Shown: in pieces, positions 22,947 through 36,300 of the stretch
How the letters are laid out: each line of letters opens with the position of its first letter
Numbering within the stretch: the first letter of the stretch is position 1
Assembly (NCBI GenBank): GCA_018907035.1
Contig: JACCIC010000001.1
Location: 6,451,001-6,515,000 of the forward strand
Direction: 5' to 3'
Length of the DNA stretch: 64,000 nt
Origin: Sycobia sp. Sy_11
Taxonomy: Eukaryota; Arthropoda; Insecta; Hymenoptera; Epichrysomallidae
The notes under the pieces: model-generated
Told to the model about the DNA's origin: nothing
Databases searched by the model: none
What the model saw: only the letters and a program-made list of their open reading frames with translations
Made by a program: the position numbers and the translations under genes

Positions 22947-24921
22947 CTTGATAAAATTATGAATAAATCAAATAGGTAATTTTAAATATTATTTATTTTT
23001 TATTATTTTTCAGTGATAAATTGCAAGTTGAATTAATAAACGATTTGTAAATAATGTTTTTATACTAAAGCAATATAATTAAAATAGTTGCTTTAATAAA
23101 ACCATTATTCAAAAACATTAATTTGTAATGCCGCACACGAGTTCTTAAATACGATTATGACTGAAATCTTATAAATTTTATAAATGAAAACATAACTGAC
23201 CATATTTCCGATTTGCACGTAATTTATTTAGAAATTGTTCAATATACGGTTTAATAATAAATTGAATAACAAACTCAAATTTCCTTATAAATAGATCTAC
23301 GACGAGTGAGACTAATATTCTACTTCTGGCTGTTATGATATGCATGGGATAATTGATTTATCTTTCGACGTTTTATTTCAATTTTTTTTTACTGAAATTC
23401 TTAAGTTAACTAAGAAAAGTTTATAATCGCTAAATTTTTACGTAAAAGAAAAAGTTATTTCTAACTCTCAAATCAAAAACTTGCCTTGTGTACACAGTAT
23501 CAAAGAAGTATTTTTTTTTAATTCATACAGCCTACGCCATGCTTTATCAATATCAATTTGTTATTGTAATATAATCAGTTGCAAATGCGAGAGATATCAG
23601 TGGGGATGGTGCTAGAGACAGGGACAATAACATGATGAATCACAAAATTAAATTTATTTTTGTCAAGTAAAATTTTCAGCTTGGTTATCCGTCAAGTGAA
23701 TAAAATAATGGATATCGCGAACTGAAAGATGAATTGGTACAAATATAGGCGAGTGTATTATTGTATTATGTTAAATTTTACAGTATATCTTTATTAGCAC
23801 ACTCACCGAGATTCATATACATTGTTGAAACATTCTAGTCTATACACGTGGTTTCCATATTCCAAGAATCCTTTATTTTATTATTAATGAAAATCATGAT
23901 TTTTGTATAATAATAATCGAAAATGAAGTTGTACGGAATCAGTGTTGTTTTTATATTTATATGTAAAAAGAGTGATGAGATGAATCAACTATTTTAGTAA
24001 GTCTTCATTGTCAAAAATTTACTGATCGCGAAGCATTTCTTAAGAATGCCGTAAGACAAATACATATATATATATATATATATATATTTGGTCCGCTGTA
24101 TTATCATTTATTGAGATGAAGGTTCCAGTTGAAATAGTATACTTTCTACCTACTGCTTGAAATTCTAGTTAATCGTGAGTACTACGTACTGTTTACAAAT
24201 AAGTTATACCACTATAGGCGAACACTCGGATAATTAGATGATTATATTTGATTTTGCAGTAGCATCTTTCTAATTATTTAGTAGACAAATATAATAAAAA
24301 TACTAACAAAGTCACACAATCTACATAATTATTCAGAATAATGCAACTAAATTTTTCATTTAAATTTTTTACAAATAATTCCTTTTAGGTTTAAATATAA
24401 ACGTGAATTTACTAAATTCCAGACTAAAGTTACATAGCCAGATGTTATATTGCTATTTAAATACGTGTAGTAAAGTATAAACTTACGTTTTGTATTTTAT
24501 GATGAAACTTAGTTGTACATAGGGTTGGGTTTAATTAATACAGTTTTAATTGAAGACTTATTTAGGATAAATGTACAATTAAGTTAAATCTTTTTTAAAA
24601 TATTTTCGACATGTTTATGGTTTATTAGACGGCACCGTTCGTTTGAATTAAATATATAGCAATGAAATTCTTTTTATATCAATCATTAGGAAATAAAGTA
24701 TGATGGGCAGGTCGATTAGTATTCGGATTAGTAGCATAATAATATAAAAATTTTAGTTAGGTCAGAAAAGTATCTGAGAACCTCAGAATGACTCCTCTTA
24801 CATCGAATAAATCGACGAGTAAATATTTTTTTTCTTTAACAAAACATTTATACTTAATAACAAAATATTTCTTTCAGCATACCTGTATGCATATCGTATT
24901 AAAGTTGTATCTCAAGGCCCT

Positions 24922-24953
<32 letters not shown>

Positions 24954-27256
24954 ACACACACATACAGAGAGAGAGAGAGGGACAGAGGGACACGGACACG
25001 GATATACATATGTATGTACATAATTATAGGGGAGAATCAGCTCAATGACGGACAGATGTCTGCGCTGGCGACGACGACGACTGCGGTGACGACGACGGCG
25101 ACAACGACGACAACGGGGGCGATCACGGCAGCGACGACCCCTCGCTCCCTGCAGGACGAAATTATCAGGTATACCGAGCGTCCTGACAGGGCGAGTAGGC
25201 GTCCCGGCCGCGGTGGCTCCGCGCCGTCGTCCGCGATTCACCTCGGTAAAAGATCGAACGATTTTCACAGCGTCTACGAGGTCTTCGTGAAGGACGGCCA
25301 GGAGGGCGCCTCAGGCAAGCCCGAGGTCTCTGTCGTCTCCGCTGTGCCCGCAGGGGGCGCGCAGCACCAACAGATCATCCAAGTAATATTGCACGACAAT
25401 ATAAAACGATATAAAGAAACTTTCTATTTCTCGTTTATCTCTTTGTGGTATTTCCTGTTACCTTTTTATGTATTAATATGCCAATCTTCTCACATTCATT
25501 TTTTGATCTATCCGCGAACGAACCCGTCATAAAATACTATTTGTTTATATACCAACGCGATTGAACAATTTCGTATACATATATATAATATATATTTATA
25601 CATATAATACATACGCCGATCGACCAGGGCGCGCTGGACCTGGATGCGATCGATATTATCAGCGCGGACGGTGATGCCGAGGACGAAGATGACATTGGCG
25701 ATACTGCAACCGAAGTACTCGAGAAGGAGTCGGCTGAGCACGAGGTCACTAATATTATGCCCCTTGGAAAAATGTATTTCTATTACAATGGAGAAATAGT
25801 CATAGAACTTTATCTTTTTCTTTATTCGTTTGTCTATTTCTGAATTTGCACTTTAATTATAACACAACGCAACCTGCGCTTGAATATTGTGGTTAGTTAA
25901 TATTTTTCAGTTTACTTTTTCGATGTGTTTATAACTCTCGAAAATTTTTCCGAAGGTTGATTTAAGAATTATATTACCCGAATTTGCCCTCTGAAGCATT
26001 GAGTTTTCTAGTTACTTTTAAATTATGGACTTTTCAATTTGCAAAATGCAGGATATCAAGGGTTTTTTGAAGTCAACTTTTACAGGTTGAGTCAAAAGTT
26101 CTATATTAGAAATAATTCTGGCAAATTTTAGTTAATCTATATTTTATATTGCTATACACTTATACAGATTTATAGATTTTTTAGATTTTCGTGATCACTC
26201 GCTGAGTAATTATATTTAAATGTTGACTAAGAATATTTTAATATGACATCTGCTGGAAAAAATCTCTCATTCGAGATCGTAAGAAACATGTCCTAGTATA
26301 ACGTAAGCAATTCTAGTTTTGTTTACGAACGTGTCGCGCGTCAGGAATTTTAATAAATATCAATAAAATCTGTCGTCATTTAAGAGCGCGGAAGGTTAAT
26401 GCTTTCGATAACTTTTAGCACTTTTTACGTAAAAGCTACCAAACTTCCTTTTGCAAAAGTTGTAAAACTTCAGCTATGAATCGAATATCTTATAAACATT
26501 TTTACCAATAAGAGGTTATTAATATTTAATAGAGATCTATTGGAGTCTTTGGGCTTAATTTCTAAAAACTTCTTATTATAATATCTAAATTTACTTCATA
26601 TTCATATTATATAAATTCAGCTCTGACTAATATGTATATAAAATTTGATACACAGATACGAAGTTCTTGAGTGTTATCTGTACTTATTATTTTTATATCA
26701 AAATTGTTTATTTTATTACTTAGATTATGATCGCACCGTCTGACAGAAATTTCTTTTCTTAAAAAGTTCTGTTTTTTTACTACTTGATTTACAGCTTTTA
26801 TTTATTATGTACCATCTTGAAATTGAAAAAATTGATTATAGATTGTTGTTAAATAATCTAAAATGTATGAACAGCGAATATTTCATTTTTTATTAATCAA
26901 AGTTTTAGACAATTTTAGAATAATTATTTTTCAAAAAAAGAAGACATGTTATGTCAATATATTACAATATTTAGTCTTTAAAAATAACAAAATATGCTTC
27001 AGAGCGTAAATGGCATATTGTTGCTACATAATTTTTACAGCACGATAATCTAGCGAAGGAATATGTTATATCATATACTTTCTAAAACGATCGTCTTTAG
27101 CCGATTATAAATTTGCATAAATATTAGGTATATGTAAAACGCTATTTTTCATATTGAGTGCGCAAATTACAATTTTCTACACTTATCTTGAGTTAGAAAA
27201 ACAAAGCTTTTCTGCTATGAAGGGGACATAAAAACTAATGAACTTAACGAAATATG

Positions 27257-27316
<60 letters not shown>

Positions 27317-30300
27317 GACAAATAATAACCTAAACTAAAATTTTTCTCGCTTAAGATAGTTGCAGAAATTCACGTTACGCATTTTTTCCATAAAAAAAAG
27401 CGCACACAATTTTTGAGCAAACTTGGTAACACTATTCGAATTGATTATCAACTTCGTTTCGGTTGGGCGACAATATCGACTCATTTAGGGAAGGAATCAC
27501 CTATTTTGCTCACTCACTCTATTTCACGATAAGAAAAATAAATTTTTGTTAAATATTGCACCGAAGAAAGCTAGAATAAGAACATTAATCTTAGTAAAAA
27601 TGGAATCCTTTTTAGATTAAGAGTTAGTCAGCTTCGGTCAAGGAAGGTACTATAGAAATGTCTAAATAGTGCTCTATTACTCACCTATGCATGTTAAATA
27701 CAATCTAAAATTATTTAAAATATTTCAAATTCTATATAAGAGAAATGACTAAGCGCTTTCTTTTAATGCTAATCTGTTACAATATAAGTTGTATAACGAA
27801 ATTTAATTGATCTCCTGGCAAAAATATTTCATATATGAATAAAACGCTTAATGAAATTGATAAATGGACAAATATATCAGTACAATCCTTCTGAAAAAAT
27901 TCATTTGAATTTAAATGTTTATCAGCTGCATTTCGACAGATTCGGAATAAAATGCAAAATGTGCTAACTGAATTCCTCTTAAACTTAATAAGTGCTTTTA
28001 CATATACTTCGAACATAGAAATTTACAATTTTTAATTATACAAATAAACATTGCAGGATCCTCAATCAACGGCAAATCCATCGGAGGAAAATATGTTGGT
28101 TTATAACCAACCTGTCGAGCGATCCTCGGCAATGGCCAATAGAATAATTGATAAAGATGATCCGCGATCGAGACTGCATTATGTGAAATACCTGAAACGC
28201 GATGGGAAAACCTTAAAAATCTGGGAATGTGGAATATGTAAATATGCAAGATTTATATATAATATTCATAAATTCTGAATTATTCGACAACTGACATTTT
28301 ATTAATTGAAAAAATATATTATATAAAATGAAAGCCCTTCGTGCTATATACATATATTTTTGAAGCTATACACTGAAAATAAAAGTCCATTATCAAGTAA
28401 ATTTTCTTGTAATTATTTTCTTAAATTGAGAAAGTATCTTCTTAAATGAAGGAAGTATTTACTTAATATAATAATAGTTCACTTAAACTAAACCTCGTTT
28501 TCATAATTTATGAAAATGATTTACGTGGTACAAAACAAGAAAATACTTACTTAATAACAGAAAAGTTTTTTTTCAGTGTATGTGATCTATTTACTTCTTT
28601 TCAACTAATGAGTTAATTATTGCAATTTCTTAGAAGTCACAAAGTGTATATTAAATTTTCTACTGCATTATTTTCCTTGAAAATGTTCATAGAAGATTAT
28701 ACAGAGCATGTTTTACAGCATTTTCGATGTAAATCTGTACCACCTTACCATTCATTGCGTCACTGTTTTATTAATTATCACATTTTTGTAAACTGCGATA
28801 AAAGAATAAAACCTTTTTGTAGACATCATGCAAAGATACACTAGATTGCAAGATTACAAACATTAGCACAAAAATTAGCTTCCTATTTTGTCTGTTCCTG
28901 CGTGTAGGAAAGTGTTATTTGTTACGAAAATATAAAAGCCTTAGGAACGACTCCTGTTACCATGCGAATATCCAGCGCAAATATACATTTTGATACCCTG
29001 TTACAGTTAAAAAGGATAAAAACAGGCTAAAAATCGATTCATGCATGGTTTTCTAATAACTTTCAACGTTATTATGGCGGGAAACTTAAAGATTTTCTGT
29101 AAAGGCGGGACAGTGCTCAGCTTGCTTCGCACGGTGTCAACATGTAGGCATATTTTTATTATATATGTTTCCGAACCACTAGCTTTCTGTTTTGTAATTA
29201 TCTAAGGGAGAGTCGTATCTATTTCTTCATAGTGCAACCGATAAAGCAAAAGCTAGGTACGACCGGGAATTATGTTTGTATTCAAAACATATCCTTTATA
29301 GTTTTTCAAATGTTTACCTAACTTCATAGTCTCTAAAAGCTTATGTCTGAAAAATAACGAAAAAGTTATTAAATATTTTCAAATATTTTTGGAATATTCA
29401 TACAATTTTATTTTCATTTATTATGCATGTTATATATTTTTTACGGATTCTTAAATTCTTGATCAAAATCTTTTTGCAAAATTACTTTATGTCAACAAAT
29501 TATTTAAAAAATCAATTTCTTCTCATCTATTTACCGTATATAATTTATAATTTATGGATTATTAATCAATGTTAGTTGTTATTATTAACAAATACGAAAT
29601 AGCAATAATATTCTTGTATCATAAAATGCAAGCTGGCCATTGGCCATTAAGTGAATAAGATATCACGTAAACTAAAATCAGCATAAATGAATAAATTACT
29701 AAAAATTGATTTATTTCTGTAAATTGGAGAATTTATTTACTGATGGATAATCTCCTAAATTTCATAAATGTTCTACTAATTTAAATTTCAAACGTATTGG
29801 GATTAATAATATGTTTCAGCGATGCGCTTTGAAAAATCGAATAGACCGTAATATTGGGAATAAGACGGCAGCTTGACTATGAATTGGAAAGTTAAATATG
29901 GTAGGAGCAATTCCAAGAGCTTTCATGAAGTGTTCATGGAGAGCGGTTATATTTTTTTAACTTTGAATTACTTATTTGGTAAAATTACGTGAAAAATTAT
30001 TCTCATAATGAACTCAGAAAAGTAAGAAATTTTATTATGTTGACAATTATGGAAAAGATGCCATAATGTCGTCTGCATTGCAGGTGTTTTATTATGATGT
30101 GCCGGTCGGAATTATTGTATGATGCGATATGCACTGTACATGTTTTTTGCGCCTGTGATATTCCAGTTTTCTGATGGCCTGGGTTGCAATACATTTATTA
30201 GGTTTCTTTGCCTACCTGTTTTTTTTTTTTTTTTTTTTTAATATTTGGAGAGCGTAGTGCGTGATGGGAAAGACTATTTGATCGTCATCCCCGTGGATTG

Positions 30301-33300
30301 AAGTCCCGTGTTTCGTTGCGCATTGCTAATCTCGTAAGAGTTGATTCTGTGAAAATAATAATAAAAACTAAAAATAATAAAAAAAATTAATATGAAAATT
30401 GCTGTTTTAAAGATAATGTTTGGTATATCAGATAGTGAAAAACCTGACGACCAGAGGTTGTACCAACAATTTTACCTACAATTACTAATAATAAAGATCA
30501 ATTCATTAACATATAGAAAAAAAATTAATGTAATAAATATTCTTGGTATTCGTTTGTTTGCAAATGAAATTATACTAAATTTAATGTAGATAATTGATTT
30601 TTGTAAGGCGCTTACTTTTAAAATTAACTTCTATCATGAAACAAAAATAGATAAGCTTCGTTGATTGTACAAATTGCACATATATCTGTCGTAGGCACGA
30701 AGGAGTTTCGACATCAGTACACGCTGATGCGCCACTTGCCGACACACACCGACGAACGAAATTTCAAGTGCGACGCCTGCGGCAAAGCCTTCAGGCAACT
30801 CTCAACCCTTAGCCAGCATAAAGCCATACATAGTGACGCACGACCTTACGTCTGCGAATTCTGCAAAAAAACCTTCAATAGGTTGATTATTTCAAAATTA
30901 CACGAATAAATTTTAAATAACGTAGCATTTGCATGTTTCCGATGGGCTCACAGAGTGAAAATAAGTTCTGTTTTTTATGTTTCGCAGGGTATCGACTTTA
31001 ATATCGCATCGGAAAACACATTCGGAGCAAAAACCTCACAAGTGCCATCTCTGTGGCAAGGGATTTCATCAAAAAGGTGAGAAATGTGCCTATATTATTT
31101 TATGTTTATACTTTAAATATGTAATGCAATTATTATCTACCCCCTCTCTGCCTCTCCCTCGCCCTCTTTCTCCTCTCTCTCTCTCTCTCTCCAGCCTTCT
31201 CTGGATTCTAATTCTTTATTTTTGTTGTCGATTATCGATGAATATGGTGGAGTTACTCAAGTCAAGAAAAAAAGGTAAGATTATTTATATCCACCTCGAA
31301 GCCATCGTGGAATCTGAGTAGAATATGACTTGTCAACAGCATGGGCATTTTTATGTAACTCTGTTTGTGATGTTTCAATCATTAAAAAAATTGTTTACTA
31401 ATGTTACTCCGCTTCATTTTATAATTTGGTCTGTATATGATCGTTGGTTACACACACACACACGCGCGCGCGCGCGCACGCGCGCACAGTTATTGGCAAT
31501 GGAAAACTGGCATTAATCAGATTCAAATTATTTAACATTTCATTCTCATAATTAAAATTCAAAGATTACTAAATCGCACGTAAATAACATTTTTAATTCA
31601 TTTGTGAAGTAATAACTTCTAACCTTAACCTTTTGTGCGCGTTATGATGACGAAGCTGCAGTAGAAAAAGTTTTATTTCAATATAAAAATGATAATCATT
31701 ATATAGCAATGGAATATCATCGTATGGAAAAAAGTGCTAGAAGTTGCTACACCTCGATTTAGTATATCGAGAATACTGAACCGAAAGTATAGGTGCTACT
31801 ATATTTCGAGATGTATAGATTTATAGTAGATGCTTTGTCGGCCAATGATATTTTTATTGGAAAAGACCAACTTTATTGTGATAAGCGCTAATGTCATTAT
31901 CGTGCGAAAAGCAGATTTAAATTCAGAACATTTTATTCATGCACTACATTTTAAGTTTCTGCTTAAGCTAACTACGAAAAGAAAATTATAGCAAATAAGT
32001 TATCTTGAGACTGCTGTTCATTTTCAAGGTAATCGAAGCTACCTCCCTGAGTTTGGACTAAATCTGGTATCGGAATGTCCCGGCTTCACCTGGGAAGGAT
32101 TATTTCAGTGTATAAAGGAAAGAATGGCAGTTTTTCTGTATACATGCATAATTTTTCCTCAATCACAATCACAAAATCACATTTTTCCTCAATCAAATTA
32201 ATTTTGATACATCATTTCAAATTTATTGAATGATAATTTTTACACGAATCAAAACTTCAGAAATAAAAGATTATACTGTTTAAGCTATTTCTATATGCTG
32301 ATTACATTTAATTTAACAAAGATTTTATAGTATAATTATATATTATAATTATAGTATTTTGCTTTAATGAAATGAGATACATTATATAGTAAAAGAAATT
32401 TTGTATCAGAACCAGGTATAATATAATTGAAGATATAAATTCATCAGAATTTGTTTGCTTGATCGGTTATTTTTTCATTAATTCAGTACAAAGTGTAATT
32501 GTTCTTTGAAAAGTCATCTGATTATATACTACATCCAATTTAACTAAAGCAAAGTACCAATTGGAAGTAAAAATGTACTATTTCGCGGAAATGTATAGCG
32601 TTAGGTCTTAAAACTATACAGGGTCGATTTTGGAATCAATCAAAATTAGGACATCCAATCCGGATCGAATGTGTAACCCATGTCCAATAGCCTCTTTTTT
32701 GGTACAAAAATAAGCACAAATATTTAATCTTAGTCCATTTAAAGGCATGTAAAAATTTTTGTAAAATTTTCAGTTTGAACATTCATAAATCCCAAAATTG
32801 GCTGTTATTTTTTATATTTCTTAAGCTAAATGAATTAGCTATATTTTGTAATGGCTTTAGGAGATGCTAGCATATATGGGACAATATTTGTGCGAGCCAT
32901 CTTAATCTTATATTAGAATAATTAACTCAGAATAGTTAATTCTGAGAGAAAATGCGTTTTCTATTGGCTATTGCTTTCTAAGTTTTAACAGCAGAACTAA
33001 AAATCTTAAACAACGTAATTTTCTTCAGTTCATATTTTTCTGAAATCCCTTTCTATGTGTAGCATATACTGATTTAAATAATATCTTATCTTCTTGGTAA
33101 TAATTCAAGTTAAGGCAGTGAAACAAATATTTTTTGAATAAATATTACCATTTATTCTATAGAGTAAAAATCTTCAGAAATAAAAAGTTTGATCTTATTC
33201 TAATTATTAGACCATTCTTTTAAGACCTTTATAAGTATTTTAAGCTACTCAATACATGAAAAATGGTACGAGAGTCATATATTTTCACTTACAAGTAGTA

Positions 33301-36300
33301 TTATTAATATTTAAAAAATTAACTACAGATAAATTATTATTTTTCCCTTATACTTACAGTAGATAAGATATGAAATTCACGTAGATAAATAAAAATTTAA
33401 GAAGCTTGTTGAATACTATATGAATTTTACTGTTTTATCCATAGTATTACTTTAGTTTTTGCGAATGACAGAAATGAAATATTTATTTCTATGTTTAAAA
33501 TTCCAAAATTATTACGAATTCTAAATTCGAATCTGTTGAAAATTATGATTTCGGAAAAGTATGAAAACTATCAAATCAATTATTAGAAAACTTAATTATT
33601 AAGAAAATCATATAAAGAACTGGTTTAAGTTTTCGAGATATTTTTAGACAGGTGTATCATTTGTCGGAACTTTCTTAAAATTGGTTTCAATGATTCTATA
33701 AAGATAATTTTATCGGAATGAATTATTTAATTTGATTTTATTTGAAAAACATTTAGCAAATATGATTGCATATGAAAGCATGCTCGCTTAAAAAATTCTG
33801 CTCTGATTAATAAAAAAAGTCTCAAAAGTGCTTCATTTCATGTTCGCGAATTATTTGTTCTTCTAATGTAACTTCTCATCAATAATATAATCGAATTGTT
33901 ATATTATCACCTCCACACTGAATTAATATCATAATCATATATAATCCAAGTGCACGAACCTTCATTTTGCACGCTTAACACACGACGGAGATTGGTGGCA
34001 CGACTCACGAGCAGCGCTTCAATTTTACTTACACAAAGTAACCATTGTATTCTCCGATCATTCGCAGGAAATCTACGAAACCACGTATTCACCCACACGA
34101 ACGAGCGTCCGTACAAGTGCGAGCTCTGCGACAAGGGCTTCAATCAGATGTCAAATCTCGTCTGCCATAAAAGTAAGACCCATGCCCATGCTGAGAAGAT
34201 GCAATACACCTGCGGGATCTGCGGCAAGGAGTTCCCGAGGCGGTCCTCCTTGCGCTCGCACGAGGAGTTCAAGCACGGAATCAAGTACCGTCAGCCCGCG
34301 GCCACGGTCGCGCAGGGTGCCGCCGCTGACACTGCCGGTGAGACCGGCAAGGGCCAAAAAAGGTACGCTGAACGGCCGCAGCTCTACTGCGGCGCGGTGG
34401 AGAGGAGGGCGGGTGAGGCAGCCGCTCGGAATTTGACTCGAAATAAAATTCTTATCTCTTTTTTCCGCAGCAAGAGCGTGCGGGTCGTGCGCGCTCCGGA
34501 GGACGAGCAGCACAACAATTTCATTGACTCCCGGGACAGGGATATGAACATGGTAGGTTGGATAATCCTGCTTTGATAGCAACCATATATTACGTATAGG
34601 TATTATATTTTGTACAAGTACGATGAGTAAGTGCCACTGCGAGTCTCGGGCTTACATCTAGTTTGTGCGATGGAGCTTTCAACGCTAAGATTTCGATGCT
34701 TCGACAACTAGCTAGAAAATTAAATTCTAATTGCTGTATTACAAAAAATTTTTTGATGAAACGAATGAAGCGAACATGCATTAAAAATTTTAATAGAGTA
34801 ATTTTAATAGATATTGAAAATATCTTTATAAAGATTTTGGACGAGTTTCATACAGTACCTTAAAGGGGCACATTTTTCTAGACCTGCTTCAGATATGAAT
34901 GCTTCACTTGTGCAAACAGCTAACCGTACAAAGCTACTGTCAATTTAAATATATTGTTCCTTAAATCTCACATAAATTTTTACAATGTGTACTATTTAGA
35001 AAGTGCTTGTGTTGATGGACCAAGACCGGGACTTGAACTCGGGTCTACTTATTTATTTTACTTGTTACCCTTGTTTATATGATATGAATTCAACTATTAA
35101 ATTTTAAAATAGTTCGAATTCAGAATCCATATTTTCTATTAGCTTATGTTAAATACGTTTCAAAATTTTGATTTTTACAATGGTGAAAAATATTGGTAAA
35201 ATGCTTTCTTCATCATGATATTTTAAAATTAACTAGAATACCTGTATTCTATTGAAATTTATAAAGTATCTAATTCGTAGGAAACAAATCGCTCGAACTA
35301 CGTTCAAAATGCTCAAGCGTGAAACGAAAATGATTCCAACTATTAAAAATTAGAGTGGGCTAGTATTTATAAGTAAATCTATTAAACGAAACAATTTGAA
35401 ATTACATTAGTACCAAAAATGCCATGAAAATTATTTAAGGTTTTCCGTTTTGGCACAACTTTTTATGGAAGCTGAGAGCATTTAAATATTTCTAGGCATA
35501 ACGAGAATACACATTTGATATAAGGAGTCACAATAAGTATCAAAACAATATGTATGCTTTGTTCTGAATTAAATTATTATATGTCATTTTCATAAGTAAA
35601 TATAAATAAAATATTAAAGTATACTTTCATCTTCTTCTATCAGAGAACATGCTTGATAAAGTATTGGTTTAATGATCAGGAACCAAGAAGTTTTGATAAT
35701 TAAGTTAATTATTTCTTTCTGAAATCATTTGATCTTTGTTCAAAAATCGTATTGAAATCAATTGATCGCTCGTATTTTCTAGGAATAATGTCACAGCTCC
35801 ATGATAACAAATTTCAATACCGCGTATTATAACTTATACTTTGCAAACATAAACTCCTGACTTGTGTACTATATCTCGGCTATAAATCGTTAATGACAGT
35901 AATGTAGTAAATTTAGCTTTAATAAAATAAGATATATTTTATTTTATAGAAATATATTAAAGTACTTAAGTTTCTTTTAAACAAAGCCGCATATATGAAA
36001 TAGGTTAAAATAACTTTTTATTCTAAGAATATAGTACAAGTTTGAAGATCAAGAAATTTTCTCAATTGTTAAACCTAATATTTTAATTTATTTCAATCTG
36101 GTTCACTTACTTGCGTCTAATATCATTAAAACTTATTTGATATTATGTTAAATAGTAAAATCTTTTAATTGACATCTGAAATGATTATGTGCTTTATTCA
36201 ACTAATAAGCCCATTTTTAAGTTATAATCAAAACTTAAAATGAACTAAACCAATTTGTAGATTTAGATTAAATGCATTTTGGTAAACTTGCTGCCTTGTA

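Larger units (their letters stand above)
21799..25029 (+). other. Intron 1
   Basis: Contains a GC-rich CpG-containing zone to about 22.4 kb, TA and GT microsatellites, and AT-rich DNA with no gene. The acceptor TTATAG at 25024-25029 has a poor pyrimidine tract because a CA/CG/GA tract precedes it. Confidence 0.5.
31077..34067 (+). other. Intron 6
   Basis: Long AT-rich intron splitting finger 4. It contains CT- and CA/CG-rich tracts and a candidate cassette exon at 31195-31274. No other gene seen. Confidence 0.6.
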
